From the NCBI RefSeq assembly GCF_014077095.1, contig NZ_JACGVG010000032.1, forward strand, positions 1-64,000: a stretch of DNA of 64,000 bases, written 5' to 3'. Both the position numbers and the translations under genes were made by a program. Every line of letters starts with the position of its first letter. Position 1 is the first letter of the stretch. Source of the stretch: Colwellia sp. MB02u-6. Lineage in GTDB: Bacteria; Pseudomonadota; Gammaproteobacteria; Enterobacterales; Alteromonadaceae. Positions 41,568 to 50,675 of this stretch are shown piece after piece. The notes beneath the pieces are model-generated. The model saw nothing but the letters and a program-made list of their open reading frames with translations, was not told the DNA's origin and searched no databases.

Positions 41568-41807
41568 TCAACTGCACATCAGACTTGCTTGCTTATCAGC
41601 CAAGCACGTGTAAAAGAGTTTGAGCATTTTTGGTAATAATATTAAATAATACCTGCACTGTACCATACGAGTTTTTATTAACTCTTTACCAATGGCATAA
41701 AGTAGCAATATCTGGACAGATTTAGCGACAAACGCCGAGTTGTGCTGAACTTCAACCAAGTTAACTTCTGACGATCTATCAGTTTTGATTACTCTGTTGT
41801 CGTTCAT
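41568..41807 (-). CDS. Hypothetical small ORF, doubtful
   Basis: 79 residues from an ATG at 41807 preceded by a weak GGACGA. The sequence (MNDNRVIKTDRSSEVNLVEV) has a hydrophilic start and a moderately hydrophobic remainder. No family is recognised. It may be a decayed gene or chance frame. Confidence 0.25.
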   Translation of the reverse strand: MNDNRVIKTDRSSEVNLVEVQHNSAFVAKSVQILLLYAIGKELIKTRMVQCRYYLILLPKMLKLFYTCLADKQASLMCS

Positions 41808-42104
41808 TATTGTCGTCCAGATAAAATTAACTTGGCTATACATATTCGGCGCACCACATTAAGCGCCAGCTTAGCGGTTGATGGACTGGAGTGAGACCTA
41901 AAAAATCACCTAACGCTATAACATGTTCAATACAAGTGAGTTTTTTATCAATAAGTTATGCTTTCTAAACTAATATTTGCAGCTATATTTTAGCAGTGTT
42001 AATTTGGTAATAAGTTTTGATCATATTATCAACATAGGTGTTATTAGTCGCTTTTTAGGCTATTTTACAAGAATATTTTTAAGGTTGCTGTTTAGGGAAT
42101 ACTC

Positions 42105-42749
42105 ATGGATTTAATACAAGGCTTACTATTAATAACCTCCATACATTTGTTGGCGGCAGCATCGCCAGGGCCTGATTTTGTTTTGGTGTCGCAGCAAACT
42201 TTGTCTAACGGCAAACAAACAGGTTTTATGGTCAGTATTGGTATTGCATTGGGCTTGTCGGTGCATATTATTTATTCTGCGCTAGGATTGGCTGCTGTTA
42301 TCGCCAACTCAGCAACCGCTTTGTGGGCGATAAAAATTATCGGTGGTGGTTATTTAATTTACTTAGGTGTGCAAGGTTTAAGCGCTAAACCGGTTAGTAA
42401 CCTTGACCCTATTGGCAAAGTCAGCGAGCAAAAAGTACTGAAAAAATATCCCCGTTTAAGAGCAATTGCGAAAGGTTTTTTATGCAATGCCTTAAACCCA
42501 AAAGCGCCAATATATTTTTTGGCCTTGTTTACTGTAGTTTTATCACCCAATTTACCGCTATTACACTTGGTTATTTACGGTATATGGATGATGATATTAC
42601 AGCTGCTGTGGTTTTCTATCGTGGTGGTTTTACTTTCTCAGCCAAGTGTTAATGAAAAATTTCAGCGCTTAGGCCATTGGATCAATCGTGTACTTGGTGG
42701 CGCTATGATTTTAATCGGCTTAAAAGTATTGATCAGCAAAATAAATTAG
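42105..42749 (+). CDS. LysE/RhtB-family exporter
   Basis: 214-residue inner-membrane protein with about six segments. The N-terminal AASPGPDFVLVSQQTLSNGKQTGFMVSIGIALG and middle FLCNALNPKAPIYFLALF are the family's conserved loops. RhtB-type proteins export amino acids such as threonine or homoserine, or related compounds; the substrate here is unknown. The next gene follows after nine bases, likely the same transcript. Confidence 0.9.
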   Translation: MDLIQGLLLITSIHLLAAASPGPDFVLVSQQTLSNGKQTGFMVSIGIALGLSVHIIYSALGLAAVIANSATALWAIKIIGGGYLIYLGVQGLSAKPVSNLDPIGKVSEQKVLKKYPRLRAIAKGFLCNALNPKAPIYFLALFTVVLSPNLPLLHLVIYGIWMMILQLLWFSIVVVLLSQPSVNEKFQRLGHWINRVLGGAMILIGLKVLISKIN

Positions 42750-42758
42750 GTGATTTTC

Positions 42759-43076
42759 ATGACAAATACAGCTGTTAAAAAATATAAAAATTTCAAGTCG
42801 TTTTATCCGTTCTACTTAAGCCAACATGAAAATATTATCTGCAGAAGGTTGCATTTTATTGGCTCTAGTTTAATTATAATCACTCTGACCTATGTCTTGA
42901 TTAATGCTGCTTGGCCATTATTCTGGATCCTACCTTTTCTGGGTTATGGCTTTGCTTGGCTTGGTCATTTTTTCTTTGAGAAGAATACACCAGCAACCTT
43001 CACTTATCCTTGGTACAGTTTGTTAGGTGACTGGGTTATGTATAAAGACATCTTGATGGGTAAACTTAAGTTCTAA
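42759..43076 (+). CDS. DUF962 (Mpo1-like) membrane protein
   Basis: 105 residues from the ATG at 42759, chosen because AGGTGA lies five bases upstream; an in-frame GTG sits inside that ribosome site. Family pattern: FYPFYLSQHENIICRRLHFIGSSLI and GYGFAWLGHFFFEKNTPATF, with conserved histidines and two membrane segments. The yeast member Mpo1 is an alpha-oxidation dioxygenase of 2-hydroxy fatty acids; whether the bacterial protein does this is unknown. Co-transcribed with the LysE gene. Confidence 0.82.
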   Translation: MTNTAVKKYKNFKSFYPFYLSQHENIICRRLHFIGSSLIIITLTYVLINAAWPLFWILPFLGYGFAWLGHFFFEKNTPATFTYPWYSLLGDWVMYKDILMGKLKF

Positions 43077-43275
43077 GTTTTTTTGCTTGGCTTTAGTTTA
43101 CTTGGATATAGCACAAAATTACTGAACAGGATTGAACTTGCCCACCAACATACAATTAAAACAGTAGACTTGATAGCGCACTTGCAACATTAGTGCTCAA
43201 ATTTAACATAGCGCCAGACTTAAATATCCGTTTAAAAACAAGGTTTAACTACCAATAAGCTTGATTAAATACGTT

Positions 43276-46197
43276 TTACCATAACACTTGATCTATTTCA
43301 TTCAATAATTGTTGAGTGTGATGATTGACCACCAAACTTTGATCTTTTTGATTGCTTTTAATGGTCATTTCTAGTTGCAGGGCACATTTAGACAGATCAG
43401 CAAAGCCAAACATTTGCGCGGCACCAGCAATGCGATGCGACAGTCTGCCCAGTTGTTCAAAGTCATTATTATTAATGTGCAACACTAAGTCTTGCTGCTC
43501 TAATACCAAATTCGATTTAAATTTTTGCACTAAGTCTGACATATCAAGGTTACTAAAAATTTCACTGGCTTTTTCGTAAGAAAAACTACCATCGTAAAAT
43601 TTTGTAATCGTTGGTATAAAAACATTTCGTTCAATGGGTTTAGATAGATGGCCACTAAAACCCAAGGATAAATAATGCGTTATTTCATGTGACATGGCGT
43701 TTGCCGTTAAGGCAATAATCGGCGTTTTACAGCCCTTTTGCCGCAAAATATTAAACGCCTCGATACCATCCATTTCTGGCATTTGAATATCCATTAAAAT
43801 TAACGCCGGTTGGTGTTGTTCAAACAAAGCGACCGCTTCTACACCGTTACGGGCGGTTAACACCTCTAGCCCCAATGACGCTAATAATCGAGCAATAAGT
43901 CGTCTATTATCGTTGTGATCTTCTGCTAGTAAAATGGTGCCTTGTAATGGCGCAGCTGCTTCTTTAACCGTGACTTTGGTGGACGATATACTACTTTCAC
44001 TGCATTGCTCACTGAAACTGGCTGTACAGGGTAAACTAAAAGCAAAAACACTGCCCTGATTTAGCTCACTTTCAACTTCAATTTTACCGCCCATGATTTT
44101 GGCTAATTGATCTGATAGACATAGTCCTAAGCCGGTACCACCAAAGCGCCGGCTAATACTGCTATCCCCCTGGGTGAAGCTTTCAAATATACTTTGCAGC
44201 TGCGAACTGCTCATACCGATGCCACTGTCGGTAATTTTAAACATTAAGTTATTCGCACTTTGACTAATGTTTAATTCTACATGCCCTTTTGGGGTGAATT
44301 TAACGGCATTAGCACATAAGTTGATCAAAATTTGTTTAACTCGAAAACCATCCACCTCGATAAAAAAAGGCTCTGGCAAGCAATGAATAATGTCAAAAGT
44401 TAAACCTTTCGAACTTGCTTGCAAGCTAAACATATTCGCAAGTTCTTGCAAAATGTCGTGCAAATTTTGTGTTTGTATTTCAAGTTCTATTTTGTTGGCT
44501 TCAATCTTACTTAAATCGAGAATGTTGTTAGTCAGTTCGAGTAAATGTAAGCTATTGCCATGGATGATTTTAACTTCTTTACCAATAAACTTCTCTTCAA
44601 CATCACCACTGATTATCGCCTCAGCTTGACCAATAACTGTGGTTAATGGTGTTCTAATTTCATGACTCATGTTCGCTAAAAACTGACTTTTAATATTATT
44701 AGCACTTTGCAACTCTTGCATTAAATATTCGAGTTCGTTGGTTCTTTGTTTGACTTTTGACTCAAGTGCTTGCTTTGATCGCCGCTCTATTACTCGACGT
44801 GTAATTAAAAAACCAATCATTAAGATGGCAATAGTCACAATAATAATAATGATACGCGTTTGTGAAGACTGCTCCACTTCGAGTGCCTGTAAACGTTTTT
44901 GTTGCTTTAATTGTTCTACTTCTTGTTTTAATTGATCAGAGTTAAATAAGGCTAATTTTGAATTAAGTTCGTTATTATCTAATTCCAATTTTACTTGCAA
45001 AAAATCACGTTGACTTTTCATTGCTTTAAAGTTTTTATGCTGCGCGGCATATATAAGTGATTGTAGTGAAAGGTTATATTGTATTTGATCTTTATGGTCC
45101 CTCTTTTCAGCCATTTCACTTGAACGCTGAGTATATTGTAATGCCAAGTCATATTTCCCTTGATAAAAATAGGCTTTAGCTAAACTATATAATGCACCTA
45201 CATAAGCATTGTCGTGTTCTTGCTCAATACTTAAGCGAAGACCTTCTGTGGCATAGGCTATGGCTTGGTCGATATTGTGAAGGTCGTTATGTAGTTCGGC
45301 TAAATGATATAACACTGTGGCAGTATAAAAATCATATTTATTTTTGCGGGAAGAGTTAAGCGACAGTGTCATATAATACTCAGCTTTTTCATAATCACCG
45401 GCATATTTGTAAGCCTTGCCTATATCACTATATGCCATAGCGATACCTTTTTTATCTGAAATCTTTATCCGACTTTCTATTACATCATGATACATAGATA
45501 TCGCTATATCGTAGCGTTTTAGCTCTAAATGAAAATCGGCTATATTAAATTTCACATCAATTTTATCGGTTTCACTACCAAATTTTTGATATATTTTTTC
45601 CGCTAGTTGATAGCTCAACAACGCACTTTCGAACTCACTTGTTTTTGCATGAACTAAGGCAATATTATTATACAAATTTGCTTGGGCAATGGGCTCATTG
45701 AGGATAAGATAATAACTAAGTGCTTGTTGATATGAATGTAAAGCCAAAGCATATTTACCTTTATAGTAGGCATAGACTCCTACTCTTTTATAGGCGTCAG
45801 CTTCAAGTTGTTTTAAGTCAAACTCCTTAGCAAGTTTTTGCTCTTTTTGGGAAACGTCAATGGCGTGGTCAAGTTGGCCTAATTGATGAAGTATTCTACT
45901 TTGACTAGCTAAAACAGAGAGTTTATCTAAGGTTGATAAGTTTTTATCTGCACTGAGCGAGGTAATTAACACTAGGGCTTTTTTTTTGTCGGCCATGGTT
46001 TTGATTACCGATAACTGCTGGCCAAAGTTTTTACCTATATATTGACTTTGGTTCTGACTCTTCACCGCAGAACTGGTGAACAAATTTGTCAATAAAATTA
46101 ATAAAGGTAATAACAATATTCGCTTGAAAATTACTTTCGATGACAGCTTAAAATACGCGTATTTTTTACTAACAAGTAAATTGCTTTTTTTGCTCAT
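43276..46197 (-). CDS. TPR-containing hybrid histidine kinase with receiver and Hpt (paralogue A)
   Basis: 973 residues. An N-terminal membrane segment or signal (about 24-45) is followed by a TPR sensor region (about 90-395, e.g. YNNIALVHAKTSEFESALL). Then come a short coiled coil with a second membrane segment (about 448-468), HisKA (H512 in [15 protein letters not shown]), ATPase (DSGIGM and GGTGLGL), receiver (LLAEDHNDN, phospho-Asp 803 in LMDIQMPEMDG) and Hpt (H921 in LSHRIAGAAQMFGF). A complete phosphorelay to the Hpt stage, lacking only a terminal regulator. The TPR region probably faces the periplasm. It lies immediately downstream of a close paralogue in the same orientation. Confidence 0.93.
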   Translation of the reverse strand: MSKKSNLLVSKKYAYFKLSSKVIFKRILLLPLLILLTNLFTSSAVKSQNQSQYIGKNFGQQLSVIKTMADKKKALVLITSLSADKNLSTLDKLSVLASQSRILHQLGQLDHAIDVSQKEQKLAKEFDLKQLEADAYKRVGVYAYYKGKYALALHSYQQALSYYLILNEPIAQANLYNNIALVHAKTSEFESALLSYQLAEKIYQKFGSETDKIDVKFNIADFHLELKRYDIAISMYHDVIESRIKISDKKGIAMAYSDIGKAYKYAGDYEKAEYYMTLSLNSSRKNKYDFYTATVLYHLAELHNDLHNIDQAIAYATEGLRLSIEQEHDNAYVGALYSLAKAYFYQGKYDLALQYTQRSSEMAEKRDHKDQIQYNLSLQSLIYAAQHKNFKAMKSQRDFLQVKLELDNNELNSKLALFNSDQLKQEVEQLKQQKRLQALEVEQSSQTRIIIIIVTIAILMIGFLITRRVIERRSKQALESKVKQRTNELEYLMQELQSANNIKSQFLANMSHEIRTPLTTVIGQAEAIISGDVEEKFIGKEVKIIHGNSLHLLELTNNILDLSKIEANKIELEIQTQNLHDILQELANMFSLQASSKGLTFDIIHCLPEPFFIEVDGFRVKQILINLCANAVKFTPKGHVELNISQSANNLMFKITDSGIGMSSSQLQSIFESFTQGDSSISRRFGGTGLGLCLSDQLAKIMGGKIEVESELNQGSVFAFSLPCTASFSEQCSESSISSTKVTVKEAAAPLQGTILLAEDHNDNRRLIARLLASLGLEVLTARNGVEAVALFEQHQPALILMDIQMPEMDGIEAFNILRQKGCKTPIIALTANAMSHEITHYLSLGFSGHLSKPIERNVFIPTITKFYDGSFSYEKASEIFSNLDMSDLVQKFKSNLVLEQQDLVLHINNNDFEQLGRLSHRIAGAAQMFGFADLSKCALQLEMTIKSNQKDQSLVVNHHTQQLLNEIDQVLW

Positions 46198-46352
46198 TTA
46201 GCTTTAGTCTATTATTTCAATTGATAAATATATTATTTGGCTGCTAGTTATAGCATTTTAGTATTCGACTAACAACGCTCTGAGTAATTGATTTTTTCTG
46301 TTGCCTTAATCAGATATAACACCAATTTTTAATAAACAATTTAATTATTAAA

Positions 46353-46386
46353 AAATAACCTTTATTTTACATGATAAAGGTTATTT
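46353..46386 (-). terminator. Terminator between the two kinase genes
   Basis: AAATAACCTTTAT (46353-46365) pairs perfectly with ATAAAGGTTATTT (46374-46386). On the minus strand a T-rich tract follows. It ends transcription of the upstream kinase, so the paralogues are separately transcribed. Confidence 0.75.
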
Positions 46387-46394
46387 AGATACGT

Positions 46395-49304
46395 TTACCA
46401 TAGTACTTGGTCTATCTCATTCAATAATTCTTGGGTGTAATGATTCACACTCGAGCTTTGATTTTTTTGATTGTTTTTAATAACTGTTTCTAACTGCAGG
46501 GCACATTTAGATAGCTCAGCAAAGCCAAACATTTGCGCGGCTCCAGCAATGCGATGTGACAGTTTACCTAGTTGTTCAAGATCATTATTATTAATGTGTA
46601 AGACTAAATCTTGTTGCTCTAAGACTAGGTTCGATTTAAATTTTTGCACTAAGTCTGACATATCAAGGTTACTAAAAATTTCACTGGCTTTTTCGTGCGA
46701 AAGGCTACCATCGTAAAACTTTATAATTGTTGGTATAAAAATATTTCGTTCAATAGGTTTAGATAAATGACCATTAAAGCCCAAGGATAAATAATGTGCT
46801 ATTTCATGCGACATGGCGTTTGCCGTTAATGCAATAATCGGAGTTTTACAGCCCTTTTGCCGCAAAATATTAAATGCCTCGATACCATCCATTTCTGGCA
46901 TTTGAATATCCATTAAAATCAACTCGGGTTGGTGTTGTTCAAACAAAACGACCGCTTCTAGACCGTTACGGGCAGTTAACACCTCTAGCCCCAATGACAC
47001 TAATAACCGAGCAATAAGTCGTCGATTATCGTTGTGATCATCCGCCAGTAAAATGGTGCCCTGCAATTGTGGGCGTTCTTGCTCAATAGTAACTTCGGTG
47101 GACGATATTTTATTTTCACTGTGTTGCTCAGTAAAACTGGCTGTACAAGGTAAGCTAAAGGCAAAAACACTGCCTTGATTTAACTCACTTTCAACTTCAA
47201 TTTTACCGCCCATGATTTTAGCCAACTGGTCTGATAAACATAGCCCTAAGCCGGTGCCACCAAAGCGTCGACTAATACTACTATCCCCTTGGGTGAAGCT
47301 TTCAAATAGGCTTTGCAACTGCGAACTACTCATGCCAATGCCACTGTCAGTAATTTTAAACATCAAATTATCTTTGCTTTGACTAATGTTCAACTCTACA
47401 TGTCCTCTTGGGGTGAACTTAACTGCATTAGCACATAAGTTGATCAAAATTTGTTTAACTCGAAAACCATCCATCTCGATTAAAAAAGGCTCTGGCAAAC
47501 AATGAATAATGTCAAAAGTTAAGCCTTTAGAACTTGCTTGTAAACTGAACATATTCGCGAGTTCTTGCAAAATGTCGTGCAAGTTTTGTGTTTGTATTTC
47601 AAGTTCTATTTTATTGGCTTCAATTTTACTTAAATCAAGAATGTTGTTAGTCAGTTCAAGTAAATGTAAGCTATTGCCATGAATAATTTTAACTTCTTTA
47701 CCAATAAATTCATCTTCAACATCACCACTCATTATCGCCTCAGCTTGACCAATAACTGTGGTTAAAGGTGTTCTAATTTCATGACTCATGTTCGCTAAAA
47801 ATTGACTTTTAATCTTATTTGCACTTTGTAGCTCTTGCATTAAATATTCAAGTTCAGTGGTTCTTTGTTTAACTTTTGACTCAAGTGCTTGCTTTGAGCG
47901 CTGCTCTATTAGTCGACGTGCAATTAAAAAACCAATCAGTAAGCTGGCAATAATCATAATCATAATAATAATACGCACTTGTGACGAACGGCTCATTTCC
48001 AGTACTTGTAAGCGTTTTTGTTGCTTTAACTGCTCAACTTGTTGCTTTAGTTGCTCAGAATCAAAAATAGCTAATTGTGAGTTAAGTTGGTTATTGGCTA
48101 ATTCAAGTTGTGTTTGCATAAAATCACGTAGGCTTTTAACCGCTTTAAGAGGATGATGTTGCGCTGAATATATAAGGGCTTGTAAGGATAAGTTGTGCTT
48201 AAGTTGTTCTTTATTGCCAATTTGGTTGATCACTTCAGTAGATTGTTCAAGATGCTGCAATGCTAGATCATACTTTCCTTGATAAAAATAAGCGGTAGCT
48301 AGACTATATTTTGCCCCTACATAGGCATTGTTGTGTCCCTGTTCAAGACTTAAGTTAATACCTTCCTTAGCATAAGTTATCGCTTGGTCGATGTTGTGAA
48401 GGTCATTATTAAGTTCGGCCAAGTTATGTAATGTAGACGCGGCATTATAATCATCTTTATTTTGACGATGTAAACCAAGTGCCAATTTCATAAAGTGTTC
48501 AGCTTGTTGATAATCGCCAGCATACTTATAGGAGGAGCCTAAATCACTATACGCCATGGCTAGACCAATGATATCTGAAATTTCTTTGCGTTTTTCTATG
48601 ATGTCATAAAACATTTGAATTGATGCATCATAGCGCTTTAAGCGCAAATGCAAATTGGCAATATTATTTAAGACGTCAAGTTGATCTTTTTTACTACCAA
48701 ACTCATGATAAATAGGTTGAATTTTCTGATATATCGCTAACTCAAGCTCATTTTGGGCTGTTCTACCATAAACCAAAGCAATGTTGTTGTATAAGTTGGC
48801 TTGGGAAATAGGCTCGTCGAGAGTAAGGTAATAATTAAGTGCTTGTTGATATGAGTATAAAGCCAAGCGATTTTTACCGTTATAATAAGCATAAACGCCC
48901 ACTCTTTTATAAGCATTAGCCGCCAGTCTTTTTAAGTCAAATTCAGTAGCAAGTTGCTGCTCTTTTTGGGCGCTTTCAATGGCGTGCTCAAGTTGGCCTA
49001 ATTGATGATATATTCTGCTTTGACTGGCTAAAACGGAAAGTTTATCTAAGGTCGATAAGGTTTTGTCTGCACTGAGTAAGGTGATTAAATCTAAAGCTTG
49101 GTTTTGATCCACCATGGCTTCGATTGTGGATAGCTTCTGACCAAAATTTTTATCGAAGTCTTGGCTTTGCACAGTAAAGCCGATGAGTAAATTTGCAAAT
49201 AAAATCAAGAAAAATAATAACAACGTTCGGTTGGGAACTGTCATCCATAACACCTTAAAATGCGCTGATTGTTTACTAACTAGTAAATGCTTATATTTAA
49301 ACAT
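46395..49304 (-). CDS. TPR-containing hybrid histidine kinase with receiver and Hpt (paralogue B)
   Basis: 969 residues, same architecture as its neighbour: membrane segment about 26-44, TPR sensor about 85-390, second membrane segment about 444-464, H508, receiver Asp 799, Hpt His 917. From about residue 470 on it is nearly identical to paralogue A, while the TPR region differs at many positions. The promoter regions also look alike (49305-49400 compared with 46200-46300). This is a recent tandem duplication or a case of gene conversion over the kinase half. Confidence 0.93.
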   Translation of the reverse strand: MFKYKHLLVSKQSAHFKVLWMTVPNRTLLLFFLILFANLLIGFTVQSQDFDKNFGQKLSTIEAMVDQNQALDLITLLSADKTLSTLDKLSVLASQSRIYHQLGQLEHAIESAQKEQQLATEFDLKRLAANAYKRVGVYAYYNGKNRLALYSYQQALNYYLTLDEPISQANLYNNIALVYGRTAQNELELAIYQKIQPIYHEFGSKKDQLDVLNNIANLHLRLKRYDASIQMFYDIIEKRKEISDIIGLAMAYSDLGSSYKYAGDYQQAEHFMKLALGLHRQNKDDYNAASTLHNLAELNNDLHNIDQAITYAKEGINLSLEQGHNNAYVGAKYSLATAYFYQGKYDLALQHLEQSTEVINQIGNKEQLKHNLSLQALIYSAQHHPLKAVKSLRDFMQTQLELANNQLNSQLAIFDSEQLKQQVEQLKQQKRLQVLEMSRSSQVRIIIMIMIIASLLIGFLIARRLIEQRSKQALESKVKQRTTELEYLMQELQSANKIKSQFLANMSHEIRTPLTTVIGQAEAIMSGDVEDEFIGKEVKIIHGNSLHLLELTNNILDLSKIEANKIELEIQTQNLHDILQELANMFSLQASSKGLTFDIIHCLPEPFLIEMDGFRVKQILINLCANAVKFTPRGHVELNISQSKDNLMFKITDSGIGMSSSQLQSLFESFTQGDSSISRRFGGTGLGLCLSDQLAKIMGGKIEVESELNQGSVFAFSLPCTASFTEQHSENKISSTEVTIEQERPQLQGTILLADDHNDNRRLIARLLVSLGLEVLTARNGLEAVVLFEQHQPELILMDIQMPEMDGIEAFNILRQKGCKTPIIALTANAMSHEIAHYLSLGFNGHLSKPIERNIFIPTIIKFYDGSLSHEKASEIFSNLDMSDLVQKFKSNLVLEQQDLVLHINNNDLEQLGKLSHRIAGAAQMFGFAELSKCALQLETVIKNNQKNQSSSVNHYTQELLNEIDQVLW

Positions 49305-49420
49305 ATTTGCTCATATAGCTATAATCTATTATTTCAATTGATAAAAGTATATGTGGTCGGTAGTTATATCATTTTACTATTTTACTAACAATGCAAAGGG
49401 TAATTGATTTTTACCTTATC

Positions 49421-49470
49421 TTACATTGTCTTATATTTTATTATATTTTATTATATTGTCTTGCATTACT
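49421..49470. repeat. Ten-base periodic AT repeat upstream of the channel gene
   Basis: Five imperfect 10-base units follow one another: TTACATTGTC, TTATATTTTA, TTATATTTTA, TTATATTGTC, TTGCATTACT. The period equals one helical turn, so the tract may be bent. It is 150 bases before the channel start. Confidence 0.6.
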
Positions 49471-49614
49471 TTTACATTTGGGCTGTAAGACCTCGACAAT
49501 TCCCCCAGAACAATGGCTGTTATTTCAACATAAATAGTTACTAAAACTTTACTAAAAACTTAGCCAAGAGCGTCACAAAAGGCTTATAATCCGAGATTAA
49601 ATATACCCAAATCC

Positions 49615-50430
49615 ATGAGTAAAGTTACCTCAATGTATCAGAAAACTAAAGTTGCATTCACCAAGTTAAAAAACAATAAATTTTTCGAATTAAGTGTTAT
49701 CTGTGTCATTATAATTTCTGCACTTGAAATTGGCGCTAAGACTTTCCCGCTTTCAAATACAGCTATTTCTATTACCTCACTGCTCGATACTTTCATCACA
49801 CTTTTTTTCTTATTTGAAATTTCGTTACGCTTTCTGACAGAAGAAAAGAAAATAAACTTTTTTAAATCAGCTTGGAATATCTTCGATACGCTAGTCGTTG
49901 TTATCAGCCTTATCCCAGTAAATGATTCTGAAATGGCTTTACTGGCCAGATTAGTTAGAGTGTTTCGTGTTTTAAGAATGGTATCTGTTGTGCCTGAACT
50001 TAGAATACTCATTAACTCACTGGTTAAGGCCATGCCTCAATTAGGCTATGTCGTGTTATTGATGTTTATTATTTTTTATATCTATGCTGCTGTTGGTAGT
50101 TTTTTGTTTAATACCATTAACCCAAAATTATGGGGTGACATCGCGATATCGATGCTAACACTTTTTAGGGTGATGACGTTTGAAGATTGGACCGACATCC
50201 AATATGAGACGATGGAAATTTATCCTTATAGCTGGATTTACTACATGACCTTTATCTTTTTTACCGCGTTCGCCTTTCTCAACATGGTCATTGGCATTGT
50301 GGTTAATGTGATGGAAGAAGAGCGCTCAAAAGTAAAGAACAAAAATCAGCCAACGTTGAGTGACTTAAAACAAGAGATAACAGAATTAAAAACACTTATT
50401 TTGCAGCTGGATAACAAAAAGAGTCATTAG
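49615..50430 (+). CDS. Voltage-gated cation channel (BacNav-like) with an acidic selectivity filter
   Basis: 271-residue single-domain channel subunit, six membrane segments, expected to form tetramers. S4 carries arginines every third residue (R112, R115, R118, R121 in ARLVRVFRVLRM). The pore is TLFRVMTFEDWTD with filter residues T188 to D194. Sodium-selective relatives have LESW here; this protein has E190, D191 and D194. The C-terminus (about 249-267) is a short coiled coil, as in BacNav. Physiological role unknown; motility and pH responses have been linked to relatives in other bacteria. Confidence 0.92.
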   Translation: MSKVTSMYQKTKVAFTKLKNNKFFELSVICVIIISALEIGAKTFPLSNTAISITSLLDTFITLFFLFEISLRFLTEEKKINFFKSAWNIFDTLVVVISLIPVNDSEMALLARLVRVFRVLRMVSVVPELRILINSLVKAMPQLGYVVLLMFIIFYIYAAVGSFLFNTINPKLWGDIAISMLTLFRVMTFEDWTDIQYETMEIYPYSWIYYMTFIFFTAFAFLNMVIGIVVNVMEEERSKVKNKNQPTLSDLKQEITELKTLILQLDNKKSH

Positions 50431-50473
50431 TTAAGGGGCTTTTTGGATTCACGCGTTATAAGTTAACACCTTT

Positions 50474-50518
50474 GTCATACTGATAACTTTGTCGACGACC
50501 TTTAATTATCAGTATGAC
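50474..50518. terminator. Hairpin between convergent channel and gabD genes
   Basis: Thirteen-base perfect stem GTCATACTGATAA (50474-50486) with TTATCAGTATGAC (50506-50518), and a 19-base loop. No T-run, so it may be a processed 3' end rather than an intrinsic terminator. Confidence 0.45.
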
Positions 50519-50675
50519 TTACATAAAAATCTGGCGTCACTAAAAGTCACAGCAGATTTAACCCTATTTTTTAACTATTCATGCCATATTTTAAATGGCC
50601 GAAAAATCGCAATACCCAGTGAAAATAAACTGCGTTATGATCAATAAAGCAAGTGATAGTACTGGCACAAAAGTG

